Positions 48,508-57,422 of a stretch of DNA of 64,000 nt are shown piece after piece. Source of the stretch: Butyrivibrio sp. INlla21 (GTDB lineage: Bacteria > Bacillota > Clostridia > Lachnospirales > Lachnospiraceae). The notes under the pieces were generated by a model, which saw nothing but the letters and a program-made list of their open reading frames with translations, was not told where the DNA came from and ran no database searches. Location: positions 1 to 64,000 of the forward strand of contig NZ_FPCC01000005.1 of assembly GCF_900116875.1 (NCBI RefSeq), in the 5' to 3' direction. Each line of letters opens with the position of its first letter. Within the stretch, counting starts at the first letter, position 1. The position numbers and the translations under genes are program-made.

Positions 48508-49827
48508 TCACAACTGTACCGTTACAAAGATATCATAGATGGCACGGATCGCCTTTTCGAAGTCGCGATTCTCTACACCGATGATGATGTTAAGCTCGGA
48601 TGAACCCTGATCGATCATACGAACGTTAACATTGGCATGAGCAAGAGCCGAGAAGATTCTTCCCGCTGTTCCTCTTGTTGATTTCATTCCGCGTCCAACA
48701 ACCGCGATAAGCGCAAGATCCGACTCAATCTCAAGCATATCCGGATGAGCAAGTCTGTGAATCTCTGATACAACCGACTGCTCTTTCTCAATGAACTCAT
48801 CCTGCTGAACAAATACAGTCATAGTATCAATTCCTGAAGGTACGTGCTCGATTGAGATCTCCTGGTCTTCAAATGCCTGAAGAACCTTTCTTACAAATCC
48901 AACCTCGGAGTTCATCTGATCCTTAAGGATATTTACGCAGCAGAAGCCTTTTTTACCTGCAATACCTGTGATAACGAACTTAGACTTCTTGGCTGTTGAT
49001 TCAACGATCCATGTTCCAGGATCCTCGGGCTTGTTGGTATTTCTGATATTGATCGGAATGCCCTCTTTACGTACAGGGAAGATAGCATCTTCATGAAGGA
49101 CCGATGCTCCCATGTATGCAAGCTCTCGAAGCTCTGTATATGTAATGGTCTCGATGTGAGGAGGTGTGTCGATGATCCTGGGATCCGCTACAAGGAAGCC
49201 TGAAACATCAGTCCAGTTCTCATACACATCAGCCTTAATAGCTCTTGAAACGATTGATCCTGTAATGTCGGATCCGCCTCTTGAGAATGTCTTAACACTT
49301 CCGTCGGGATACGCGCCGTAGAATCCGGGCACAACGGCCTTAGGTGTATTCTCAAGCTTTTTAGCCATGAGCTTATTGGTCTTCTCACCGTCAAACTCAC
49401 CGTTCTTATCAAAAGCAACTACTGTAGCCGAATCGATAAACTCATATCCGAGGTAGTTGGCCATAATGATACCGTTAAGGTACTCTCCGCGGCTGGCAGC
49501 ATAGTCATTTCCCGCTTTTTCCTTGAAGTTCTTTTCGATAGTCTTGAACTCATCGGAAAGATCGAGCTTGAGCTTAAGGCCGTCTATGATCTCATCGTAA
49601 CGCGCCTTAATATCGGCAAGCTGCTTCTTAAAGTCCTTACCGGCTTCAGCAAGAGCATATGTCTTGTAAAGCATATCGGTAACCTTGGTATCTTTTGAAT
49701 TTCTTTTTCCCGGTGCGGAAGGAACTACATAAACTCTGTCGGGATCTGCCTTGATGATCTCTCCGACCTTCTTGAACTGCTCTGCACTTGCAAGTGAGCT
49801 TCCGCCGAATTTAACTACTTTTTTCAT
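48508..49827 (-). CDS. Aspartate kinase
   Basis: This 439-residue enzyme phosphorylates aspartate, the first step to Lys, Met, Thr and Ile. It starts with the family signature MKKVVKFGGSSLA; SRGGSDITGSIVSRAI is the substrate-binding motif. Two ACT domains at the C-terminus (about 290-439) provide feedback control, probably by lysine or threonine. It is the last gene of an operon after homoserine dehydrogenase and the ACT regulator-like protein. Confidence 0.95.
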   Translation of the reverse strand: MKKVVKFGGSSLASAEQFKKVGEIIKADPDRVYVVPSAPGKRNSKDTKVTDMLYKTYALAEAGKDFKKQLADIKARYDEIIDGLKLKLDLSDEFKTIEKNFKEKAGNDYAASRGEYLNGIIMANYLGYEFIDSATVVAFDKNGEFDGEKTNKLMAKKLENTPKAVVPGFYGAYPDGSVKTFSRGGSDITGSIVSRAIKADVYENWTDVSGFLVADPRIIDTPPHIETITYTELRELAYMGASVLHEDAIFPVRKEGIPINIRNTNKPEDPGTWIVESTAKKSKFVITGIAGKKGFCCVNILKDQMNSEVGFVRKVLQAFEDQEISIEHVPSGIDTMTVFVQQDEFIEKEQSVVSEIHRLAHPDMLEIESDLALIAVVGRGMKSTRGTAGRIFSALAHANVNVRMIDQGSSELNIIIGVENRDFEKAIRAIYDIFVTVQL

Positions 49828-49890
49828 TTCATTTGATCCTTTTCTACATTTTCTACTATTACTAATATATTTTTATTAAAAAGACAAAAA

Positions 49891-51099
49891 TCAATAAAGT
49901 CTTAAATATCCCTTTACGCTGTCAAGCTTCCAAAGCTTCTCTTCAAAGTCTTTCTCTGAAGTGAGATCTGTGATAAATGCAAACTCTCCTACCACTTCCT
50001 CACACTCTATGATCTCAACATTGTGTCCGAACACTTCAAGAGCCTGATCCTTAAGATCCTCGGTTACTCTTACAAAGAACTTTCTTACAGCGTTGTCCTT
50101 TGATGTAAGAACAGCCTTCTCTGCGTTAAGATTAACTTCGATATGCTTTCCTTTGTGCTTTAAGATGTCTACAACATCCGCCACTACCGCACTTGCTGTA
50201 GCATTCTTACCTGCGCCCTTACCATAGAACATAACGTCTCCGAGCATATTTCCGTGAACATTGATGGCATTAAATACTCCGTTAACGTTCGCAAGAGGAT
50301 TCTCATAAGGAATCATGAAAGGAGCAACGAGAGTAAAGAAGCCGTTCTCGTTCATCTTGCACATACCAAGGAGCTTGATGGCCATATTAAGGCTCTTTGC
50401 ATAAGCAAAATCCTCGATATTGATCTTAGTGATACCTTCTGTATATATATCCTCGTAGTTTACGTGCTTACCGCTCATAAGGCTTGAAAGGATCGCAATC
50501 TTACGGCAAGCATCATATCCTTCGATATCTGCCTCGGGATTTCTCTCAGCATAACCTTTATCCTGAGCAGCCTTAAGAACTGTAGCAAATCCGATACCCT
50601 CTTTATCCATCTTGGTAAGGATATAGTTTGTTGTTCCGTTTAAGATACCTGTGATGGCATCGATCTTCTCATGCTTAAGTGAATCGTTGATGCTGCGAAG
50701 AACAGGTATACCACCACCTACGCTGGCTTCGAACAGATAGCTTACGCCGTTCTTCTTGGCAATCTCAACAAGCTCGGGGCCTTTTGCGGCTACAAGCTCT
50801 TTATTTGATGTACAAACGCTCTTGCCCTTCTCAAGTGCCTGCTTTTCAAATGTAAATGCAGGCTCGATTCCTCCCATTGTCTCGCAAATAACATCAATCT
50901 CGGGATCATCAAGAATAATGTTGATGTCATGTACTACCTGAGCTTCATGCTTATCACCGGGGAAATCGCGAAGATCGAGAATATATTTAACCTCAACCGC
51001 TTCTCCCGCGCTCTTTGCTACTTCTGCGACGTTGGTATCAATAACTTCAACAACTCCGCTTCCTACTGTTCCATATCCCAAGACTGCTATTTTTGCCAT
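49891..51099 (-). CDS. Homoserine dehydrogenase
   Basis: This 402-residue enzyme reduces aspartate semialdehyde to homoserine. It has the Rossmann motif AVLGYGTVGSGVV, TSNKELVAAKGPEL, and the catalytic region GGGIPVLRSI...ILNGTTNYILT. A short ACT-like end (residues about 340-402) is present. The ATG at 51099 follows GGAGG; a TTG at 51111 is less likely. Between the ACT-protein gene and aspartate kinase it forms the threonine/methionine branch operon. Confidence 0.95.
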   Translation of the reverse strand: MAKIAVLGYGTVGSGVVEVIDTNVAEVAKSAGEAVEVKYILDLRDFPGDKHEAQVVHDINIILDDPEIDVICETMGGIEPAFTFEKQALEKGKSVCTSNKELVAAKGPELVEIAKKNGVSYLFEASVGGGIPVLRSINDSLKHEKIDAITGILNGTTNYILTKMDKEGIGFATVLKAAQDKGYAERNPEADIEGYDACRKIAILSSLMSGKHVNYEDIYTEGITKINIEDFAYAKSLNMAIKLLGMCKMNENGFFTLVAPFMIPYENPLANVNGVFNAINVHGNMLGDVMFYGKGAGKNATASAVVADVVDILKHKGKHIEVNLNAEKAVLTSKDNAVRKFFVRVTEDLKDQALEVFGHNVEIIECEEVVGEFAFITDLTSEKDFEEKLWKLDSVKGYLRLY

Positions 51100-51168
51100 G
51101 ATTTCCTCCAAAGTTTGTATTTATTCATAACGCCTGAACATGGGAACACCCATGCGGCAGATCATTCA

Positions 51169-51621
51169 TCAGAATGATGCACTTCTTCCTGTGATGTGCA
51201 CCTTATGTATGCCTTCTTTTCCCTCCATAATGGAGATCATCTCCATTATGTCCTTTGTAGCTTCCAAAACCTGAATTGTGATCGATATGGATGCCACTCC
51301 GTTAAGTGGAATTGATTGGTGAATCGTAAGAATGTTGGCTCCGAAATCCGCTATCAGATTAAGTACATAAGAAAGAAGTCCGACCTCGTCGTTCATCTGG
51401 AATGTAAGCGTGAACGTCGTTCCCTGCAAACTGTCATGAAATTCATAAATATCTTCTTTGTACTTATAAAAAGAGCTACGACTGATCCCAAGCATTGCTG
51501 CCGCTTCGTTGACCGTCTTGACCTTACCGGACTCAAGCAGCTTCTTGGCTTCGACAACCTTAAGCAACACTTCCGGAACGGCCTGTCTTCGCAGTACATA
51601 GTAAGATGTATCCTGTTGCAT
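51169..51621 (-). CDS. UPF0735 ACT-domain protein (PheB family)
   Basis: This 150-residue protein has an N-terminal helix-turn-helix-like part (VNEAAAMLGISRSSFYKYKE, about 38-57) and a C-terminal ACT domain (about 70-145, TLTFQMNDEVGLLSYVLNLI). This family often precedes homoserine dehydrogenase and may regulate amino acid synthesis. It is the first gene of the operon, downstream of the promoter at 51685-51713. Confidence 0.9.
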   Translation of the reverse strand: MQQDTSYYVLRRQAVPEVLLKVVEAKKLLESGKVKTVNEAAAMLGISRSSFYKYKEDIYEFHDSLQGTTFTLTFQMNDEVGLLSYVLNLIADFGANILTIHQSIPLNGVASISITIQVLEATKDIMEMISIMEGKEGIHKVHITGRSASF

Positions 51622-51684
51622 GTTCTACCTCTTTTTGTCAAAAACGTGTATCTCTGCTGCGGACATTTGTGTGCACCGTAAAGA

Positions 51685-51713
51685 ATTTTAGCATGGTAAA
51701 GTTATGAAGACAA
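51685..51713 (-). promoter_or_regulatory. Promoter of the aspartate-family operon
   Basis: Minus strand TTGTCT (51708-51713), 17 nt, TAAAAT (51685-51690), 63 nt before the first ATG at 51621. Confidence 0.6.
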
Positions 51714-51768
51714 GCACAATTTTCTATAAAAAAACGTATTCCATGCCACTGTACTTTGGTAAACATGC

Positions 51769-51774
51769 TATAAT
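51769..51774 (+). promoter_or_regulatory. -10 element of the RNase J gene
   Basis: A perfect TATAAT lies 30 nt before the ATG at 51805. No strong -35 is seen. Confidence 0.5.
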
Positions 51775-51804
51775 TTGACCATATTATGATACGGAGGTTC
51801 ATAT

Positions 51805-53457
51805 ATGTCTGAGAACATACGAATTATACCGCTTGGCGGCTTTGACAAAATAGGCATGAATATGATGCTCATAGAAAATGACGACACTATAATCGCAATT
51901 GACTGCGGAATGTCTTTTCCGCCTCATAATATGCCCGGTATCGATACTTCCATACCGGATGTCGATTATCTTATAGAAAACTCAGATAAACTAAAAGGTA
52001 TCGTTCTCACTCACGGACACGAGGATCACATAGGAGCAATCCCTTATATTATTGAGTCATTAAACGTTCCCATCTACGGAACTCCGCTCACTATTGCTCT
52101 TGTTGAAAAAAAGCTTACAGCTCACGGTATAAAAAAATACAAGACCAAAGTGATTCGCCAGAAGAACACAATTGTTCTCGGGAGCTTTAAAGTCGAGTTT
52201 ATTACTACAAACCACAGTATTCCCGATGCTGTAATGCTCGCTGTACATACTCCCGCAGGAACTGTCATCCATACCGGAGATTTTAAGATCGATTACAGTC
52301 CCATTACAGGCGATTCCACAGACCTTAGAAGGATCGCAGCTCTGGGTTCCAAAGGTGTGCTCGCTCTGATCACGGATAGCACAAACTCTCTGGTTCCCGG
52401 CTCCTCGCCATCCGAGTCGGAGGTAAGCGCTTCTCTTGACCTGCTTTTTAACCTTCATAAAGAAAACCGCCTTATCATTGCAACTTTTGCTTCCAACATG
52501 GATCGAGTACAGCAGATAATAACTCTGGCCAAAAAATACAACAGAAAAGTTGTACTTCTGGGCGATACCATGCTCAGCATATTCGAGGCGGCAAAAAAGC
52601 TTAACTATCTCAATTATTCAGAGGACGTTCTTATAGATATAAAAGACGTTCCTACTTATGAGAGTAAAGAAATAATCTTCCTCACCACCGGAAACCATGG
52701 CGAACCCATCAACTGTCTTACAGAAATTGCCGAAGGAACACATGATAATATAAAACTTCTTCCCGGCGATACCGTTTTATTCAGTTCAATCGCCATTCAC
52801 GGAAGCGAAAATCTTTTTTCAAAAACAATGAATCTATTGGAGGAACAAGGTGCAAATATTATCTTTCAGGACATTCATGCAACAGGCCATGCCTGCATCG
52901 ATGAATTAAAGCTAATGTACAATCTTGCCAAGCCAAAGTATGCCATACCTGCGCATGGCGAATACAGATACAGAAAATCCGGTGCCGCTATAGCTCAGCA
53001 AGTCGGAATAGACAGAAAAAACATCCTAATGCTTGATAACGGCGATGTTCTGTCCCTTTCGGCTGACGAAGCAAAGCTCATAGATCATATTTCGTTAAAA
53101 GAAGTCCTTATAGACGGTCTGGGCATTGGTAATATCGGAAAAAATATCATAAGTGACAGAACCAAAATGGGAAAGAACGGTATCGTTATAATTGAGACCT
53201 GCTTCGGTGCGAGCTCCGGACGACTCGTAGCCCCCACACGCATCACCACAAGAGGTTTTGTAAACACCAAAGTTTCAACAGATATCCTTCCGGGACTTGA
53301 AGATGCCGTTAAATCTGAAATAGCAAGACTTATCGCTCAAGGAGTGACAGGTAATAAATTTGATTCTCTTGTACAGAAGGCTGCGGAAAAATATATTATA
53401 AATGAGTGTGATCAGCGCCCTCTTGTCATTGTACTAACTAATGAAATTGTGCTATAA
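51805..53457 (+). CDS. rnj: Ribonuclease J
   Basis: This 550-residue metallo-beta-lactamase-fold nuclease has 5'-to-3' exo- and endonuclease activity in mRNA decay and rRNA maturation. The zinc motif LTHGHEDHIGAIPYI is intact. The beta-CASP region is present (TDSTNSLVPGSSPSESEV, FASNMDRVQQII), as are HATGHA and PAHGEYRY. Length is standard for RNase J. The stop codon overlaps the -10 of a promoter for the downstream leader. Confidence 0.95.
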   Translation: MSENIRIIPLGGFDKIGMNMMLIENDDTIIAIDCGMSFPPHNMPGIDTSIPDVDYLIENSDKLKGIVLTHGHEDHIGAIPYIIESLNVPIYGTPLTIALVEKKLTAHGIKKYKTKVIRQKNTIVLGSFKVEFITTNHSIPDAVMLAVHTPAGTVIHTGDFKIDYSPITGDSTDLRRIAALGSKGVLALITDSTNSLVPGSSPSESEVSASLDLLFNLHKENRLIIATFASNMDRVQQIITLAKKYNRKVVLLGDTMLSIFEAAKKLNYLNYSEDVLIDIKDVPTYESKEIIFLTTGNHGEPINCLTEIAEGTHDNIKLLPGDTVLFSSIAIHGSENLFSKTMNLLEEQGANIIFQDIHATGHACIDELKLMYNLAKPKYAIPAHGEYRYRKSGAAIAQQVGIDRKNILMLDNGDVLSLSADEAKLIDHISLKEVLIDGLGIGNIGKNIISDRTKMGKNGIVIIETCFGASSGRLVAPTRITTRGFVNTKVSTDILPGLEDAVKSEIARLIAQGVTGNKFDSLVQKAAEKYIINECDQRPLVIVLTNEIVL

Positions 53458-53458
53458 T
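53429..53458 (+). promoter_or_regulatory. Promoter of the structured leader
   Basis: TTGTAC (53429-53434), 18 nt, TATAAT (53453-53458). It lies at the very end of the RNase J gene. The predicted start is about 53465. Confidence 0.7.
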
Positions 53459-53463
53459 ACAGG

Positions 53464-53701
53464 CGATGTAAGACTTATTTACATCGGTGATCTACCAATC
53501 ACATAATGTTGTATTTGTTGTTTGTTTCAGCCAATACGGTTAACGCTTTTATATCGCTTCCGTGGTCATGGGCATATTCTTGGGATCAATCCTTGAAAAA
53601 GTCATGAGACGTTAGCTTTGTGAAAAGAAATGATATCAAGCGGCAGAATATGAAATTTAGGCATCTTTAGATGTCTGTTTTTCATATTCTGCCGTTTTTT
53701 T
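53464..53701 (+). ncRNA. Structured leader or small RNA ending in an intrinsic terminator
   Basis: About 240 nt without a coding region lie between a good promoter and a strong terminator. Hairpins visible at the 5' end pair CGATGTAA (53464-53471) with TTACATCG (53479-53486), and GTGAT (53487-53491) with ATCAC (53498-53502). CATATTCT (53573-53580) is complementary to AGAATATG in the 5' arm of the terminator and also occurs in its 3' arm, so it could form a competing antiterminator. The next gene starts 13 nt after the terminator, with its ribosome site immediately after the T-run. This is the organisation of a riboswitch or attenuator. No T-box antiterminator sequence was seen, and I could not match it to a known class. 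Confidence 0.6.
53641..53701 (+). terminator. Intrinsic terminator in front of the 53714 gene
   Basis: A 15-bp perfect stem (53641-53655 with 53680-53694) holds an inner hairpin GGCATC/GATGTC and is followed by seven T. It stands directly before the ribosome site of the next gene, so it probably regulates that gene. Confidence 0.9.
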
Positions 53702-53713
53702 ATTGGGAGAATT

Positions 53714-55438
53714 ATGAGAGATTATTTTAAAAAAAATTGGCATTTCATTATTGTTTTCGGAATTATTATTGCGGAACTGATAACCTTTCTCTGCGCAGGC
53801 GAGATGGGGACATACATAGGTGTACACGATAATCTTGATATACACATCACGGATTACAAACTTCTTAGGGATAACCACGCTTTCTTTTCCCACGGACAGA
53901 TAATTCCTCTTCTTGGCGGTATAGACAGAAATTTCCTCCTATCGGAGTTCTATCTTTATTCATTACTCCACGCCGCGTTGCCGACTTACACCGCATATAT
54001 CGCGGGACATTTTATAAAAATACTTATAGCACTGTTCTCGGGCATTCTTTTGGGAAAAGACATCCTCAAAGATTCATACAAAAAGTACGATAAGGCCGTT
54101 GTTCTGTTTAGCTTTATCTATGGTCTTTTGCCGCTTTATCCCGCCTTCTCCTTCTCTTTTTCATCAATTCCGCTTCTTGTGTGGCTCATAAGAAAAATCG
54201 AAAGGCGCGAAGGTAGGCTTTATTATTTACTTTTATTCTTATATCCGACGCTGTCTTACTTTACGTTCTTTGGGCCTTTCATTCTCGGATATGTGTTTAT
54301 TTACTTTGTTTACAGATGGATCGTGTCAAAAAAGATATCGCTCCCGCTCTTATCATCAGTATTCATCCTCGCTTCCGGCTATGTCCTTATTGAATACAGG
54401 CTTTTCCTTATCATTTTCACATCCGGACAGGCGACAATACGAGATACGATGGTTGTCGATAATGCTACGCCACCTGAAATACTGTCAACTATCGGGGATG
54501 TTTTCGTAAACAATATGTTCCACTGCGACGACCTGCACAGATTCTTTGCTTTGCCGGTCACAATAGCAGCTTTCTTTGTGATCAACTTTCTACATATAAA
54601 AAACAAAGAATTAAAACAGCTTATTAAAGATCCGTTTAATCTCGTCCTTTTGTTTATACTCCTTAATTGCACTGTTTACGGCCTTTACAACAGCTTTTTT
54701 GTACGCACCCTATTTGAAAAAATAGTTCCTCCGCTTAAAGGCTGGCAATTTAACAGAACTTTGTTCTTCAACCCTTTCTTATGGTATCTGGAAGTATTTA
54801 TCGTTATAAAAAGGTTGATCGATGACAAAAAGAAGAAATTTGCCGTAACACTGACTGCGTTTACCCTTATCTCCGTCTTAGGTGTTCAATCTCTTTACAA
54901 TGACTTTTTTAACACTCTGTACGTCAACGCCTGGCAGCTTGTTAAACACGAAAAATCCGAGACACTCTCTTACGGTGAATTCTTCTCGGAAGACCTCTTT
55001 GCGGAGATAAAAAAAGACATTGGCTATAGCGGAGAATACAGCATAGCTTACGGTTTCCATCCCGCCGTACTATCTTACAATTCAATCTCCACACTAGATG
55101 GGTGCCTAAGCTACTACTACCAGTCCTATAAAAACTCTTTTAGGAAGGTAATAGAACCGGCGCTGAACGAATCTAAAGAAGCCAGAAAATACTATGACGA
55201 ATGGGGCGCAAGAGCATATATCTTCTCAGGAAGTGTAGAAAGTATCTGGAATCCCGAGCGAACCAAAGACCCCGATGACAAACGCCTTCTGATCGATACC
55301 TCTTCGATGAAAGCACTGGGCGGCAAATATATCTTTTCAAGGATAGAAATATCCAACGCAAAAGAGCTGAATGCAAGCCTGATAGGAAAATATAAAAACG
55401 ATTCATCACCATATAGCATATGGGTTTATGAAATTTAA
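53714..55438 (+). CDS. Multi-pass membrane protein, DUF6044-like, possible GT-C glycosyltransferase
   Basis: This 574-residue protein has about ten to twelve membrane helices up to residue 410 and a soluble C-terminal domain of about 160 residues. After the first helix the outside loop reads YIGVHDNLDIHITDYKLLRD. An acidic residue in this loop is the usual catalytic base of GT-C glycosyltransferases that use lipid-phosphate sugars. It resembles the DUF6044 family; activity is unproven. The ribosome site GGGAGA follows the terminator T-run at once. A UbiA-family gene follows 16 nt after the stop. Confidence 0.65.
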   Translation: MRDYFKKNWHFIIVFGIIIAELITFLCAGEMGTYIGVHDNLDIHITDYKLLRDNHAFFSHGQIIPLLGGIDRNFLLSEFYLYSLLHAALPTYTAYIAGHFIKILIALFSGILLGKDILKDSYKKYDKAVVLFSFIYGLLPLYPAFSFSFSSIPLLVWLIRKIERREGRLYYLLLFLYPTLSYFTFFGPFILGYVFIYFVYRWIVSKKISLPLLSSVFILASGYVLIEYRLFLIIFTSGQATIRDTMVVDNATPPEILSTIGDVFVNNMFHCDDLHRFFALPVTIAAFFVINFLHIKNKELKQLIKDPFNLVLLFILLNCTVYGLYNSFFVRTLFEKIVPPLKGWQFNRTLFFNPFLWYLEVFIVIKRLIDDKKKKFAVTLTAFTLISVLGVQSLYNDFFNTLYVNAWQLVKHEKSETLSYGEFFSEDLFAEIKKDIGYSGEYSIAYGFHPAVLSYNSISTLDGCLSYYYQSYKNSFRKVIEPALNESKEARKYYDEWGARAYIFSGSVESIWNPERTKDPDDKRLLIDTSSMKALGGKYIFSRIEISNAKELNASLIGKYKNDSSPYSIWVYEI

Positions 55439-55454
55439 CATTTGGAGAAATAAA

Positions 55455-56390
55455 ATGAAGAATTACATTAAAATAGCAAGACCCGATCACTGGATAAAAA
55501 ATCTGTTTATTTTGCCCGGAACAATAATAGCCGTGCTTCTTACGAAGCATTCTCCGGCCGATATCAACCTAATAAAGCTTGTTACAGCCTTCCTTGCGAC
55601 ATGCATGATAGCCAGTGCCAACTATGTTATAAACGAATGGCTGGACGCTCCTTTCGACAAGTTCCATCCCACCAAGAAAAATCGGCCGGTTGTCACTACA
55701 AACATGAAGCTTAGCATAGTTCTGCTCGAATACTTTCTGCTTATAATAATAGGAATAAGCCTTTCGCTTTTGATAAACCTACCCTTCACCGTTACAAGCG
55801 CCGTTTTGCTGGTCATGGGAGTTCTATATAACGTAAAGCCTTTCAGGACCAAAGACATTCCTTATTTCGATGTTTTATCGGAATCAGTCAACAATATGCT
55901 CAGACTTCTTATGGGCTGGTTCGTGATAACAGCTTCATCCGTACCTCCTTCAAGTATTCTTATTGGATATTGGATGACAGGGGCCTTTTTGATGGCAACC
56001 AAGCGTTTTGCGGAGTATCGGATGATCGGAAACCCGGAAACAGCAGGCTTATACAGACGTTCATTTATTTATTACACAGAAAAGAAATTGCTTACTTCCG
56101 CACTGTTCTATGCACTTGTATCAACGTTTTGCCTGGGCGTTTTCCTGATAAAGTATCGCATTGAGTATTTACTGTGTATGCCCTTTGTATTCCTACTTTA
56201 TTCGTATTATACAGCCATGTCACTGGACCCTGATTCGGCTGTTCAACGCCCCGAAAAGCTCTATAAAGAGAAAAAACTAATGTTTATTCTGCTTATTATG
56301 CTCATTGTATTTATCATATTTACATTCATAGACGTTGAATTTCTACATATCCTCACGTCAAATGCCCTTGTAAGCATCCCGATTGAATAA
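55455..56390 (+). CDS. UbiA-family prenyltransferase (DPPR-synthase-like)
   Basis: This 311-residue membrane protein has eight to nine helices. The first Asp-rich motif reads INEWLDAPFDKFHPTKKNRP, matching the NDxxDxxxD-x-HPxKxxRP pattern of decaprenyl-phosphate phosphoribose synthase-like members that attach phosphoribose or another group to polyprenyl phosphate. The start at 55455 (TGGAGA upstream) is chosen over 55428, which overlaps the preceding gene. Together with the DUF6044-like protein it suggests a lipid-linked sugar pathway for the cell surface. Confidence 0.85.
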   Translation: MKNYIKIARPDHWIKNLFILPGTIIAVLLTKHSPADINLIKLVTAFLATCMIASANYVINEWLDAPFDKFHPTKKNRPVVTTNMKLSIVLLEYFLLIIIGISLSLLINLPFTVTSAVLLVMGVLYNVKPFRTKDIPYFDVLSESVNNMLRLLMGWFVITASSVPPSSILIGYWMTGAFLMATKRFAEYRMIGNPETAGLYRRSFIYYTEKKLLTSALFYALVSTFCLGVFLIKYRIEYLLCMPFVFLLYSYYTAMSLDPDSAVQRPEKLYKEKKLMFILLIMLIVFIIFTFIDVEFLHILTSNALVSIPIE

Positions 56391-56424
56391 TTCTTCAACA
56401 ACATATTTTTAAGCAAGCGAAAGA

Positions 56425-56448
56425 CCGTGGTATGGGGAAATACCACGG
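56425..56448. terminator. Bidirectional terminator after the UbiA gene
   Basis: A 9-bp stem (ccgtggtat / ataccacgg) has AAAG and CTTT flanks and lies between convergent transcription units. Confidence 0.8.
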
Positions 56449-56527
56449 CCTTTCTTAACGCTTATAAAAGGAAAGAGTATCTCCTCCCGTGTTGCCACGG
56501 AAGAAGAAGAGTAAATAACAAATTCAA

Positions 56528-57406
56528 TTATCCCTTAACACCGCCGAGTGTAAGACCACCAACGATATTCTTGGATAGTATCAGATATACAATTATAACA
56601 GGAAATATGGAAAATGCAATCATGACATAAACCTGTCCCATATCAAACTTAAGCCAGTCAGCACTACGCAGCTGTGCTATAAGGATAGGAAGTGTCTTCT
56701 TGCTATCTGTATGTAATACAAGTGCCGGAGTAAAGTAGTTATTCCAGCTTGTTACAAAACTAAAGATTGCCTGAACCGCAATAGCAGGTTTCATAAGAGG
56801 AACTACTATTGAATTAAAGGTTCTAAGCTCACCCGATCCGTCAATTCTTGCAGCCTCAACAAGTGAAAGCGGAAGAACGGAATCCATGTACTGCTTCATA
56901 TAGAAGAATACTGCAGGTGAAGCAATTGCAGGGACGATAAGAGGTGTAAACTTATCGTCAAGTCCCATTTTACCAATGAGCTGGATGAATCCAAGAGCAG
57001 TTACCTGAGTTGGTATCATCATTACCATTAGTATAAATGTAAACATGAATTTTTTCAATTTAAAATCGTAAGCATGTATAGCATAAGCAGTCATTGTCGA
57101 GAAATAAGTCGCAAGAGCTGCTGTTAAAGTTGCCACGATTAATGAGTTTACCATACCTGAGAAGATTGGTAAAGTACCATTTTTAAGATTTATCCAGTTT
57201 GTTTTTAAATATGTACTTGGGAATGGTGTAAATCCCCTTGTAAGCTCTGCATTTGATCTGGTTGAGTTAATAAAAAGAAGATAAAACCAGAACAGACACA
57301 AAAAAGATACCAAAACAAGTACTGTATATGCAAGAACTCTTCTCGCATGTACGGAAGCACCGTTGTTCTCCGTACTCATCATATAATTATTCTGATTGTT
57401 CGCCAT
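56528..57406 (-). CDS. ABC sugar permease, MalG type
   Basis: This 292-residue CUT1 permease has six helices and the EAA loop LSLVEAARIDGSGELRTFNS. It is the last gene of the importer operon and lies 16 nt after its partner. As in the first cluster, no ATPase gene is adjacent. Confidence 0.92.
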   Translation of the reverse strand: MANNQNNYMMSTENNGASVHARRVLAYTVLVLVSFLCLFWFYLLFINSTRSNAELTRGFTPFPSTYLKTNWINLKNGTLPIFSGMVNSLIVATLTAALATYFSTMTAYAIHAYDFKLKKFMFTFILMVMMIPTQVTALGFIQLIGKMGLDDKFTPLIVPAIASPAVFFYMKQYMDSVLPLSLVEAARIDGSGELRTFNSIVVPLMKPAIAVQAIFSFVTSWNNYFTPALVLHTDSKKTLPILIAQLRSADWLKFDMGQVYVMIAFSIFPVIIVYLILSKNIVGGLTLGGVKG

Positions 57407-57422
57407 ATTCTCTCTCCTTATC

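Noticed and set aside
53464-53701. T-box riboswitch, 6S RNA, SRP RNA or tmRNA as identity of the leader
   Set aside because: No T-box antiterminator motif, no SRP GGAA-tetraloop helix and no tmRNA tag or tRNA-like ends were seen. 6S RNA could not be excluded or supported by eye, so it is left open.
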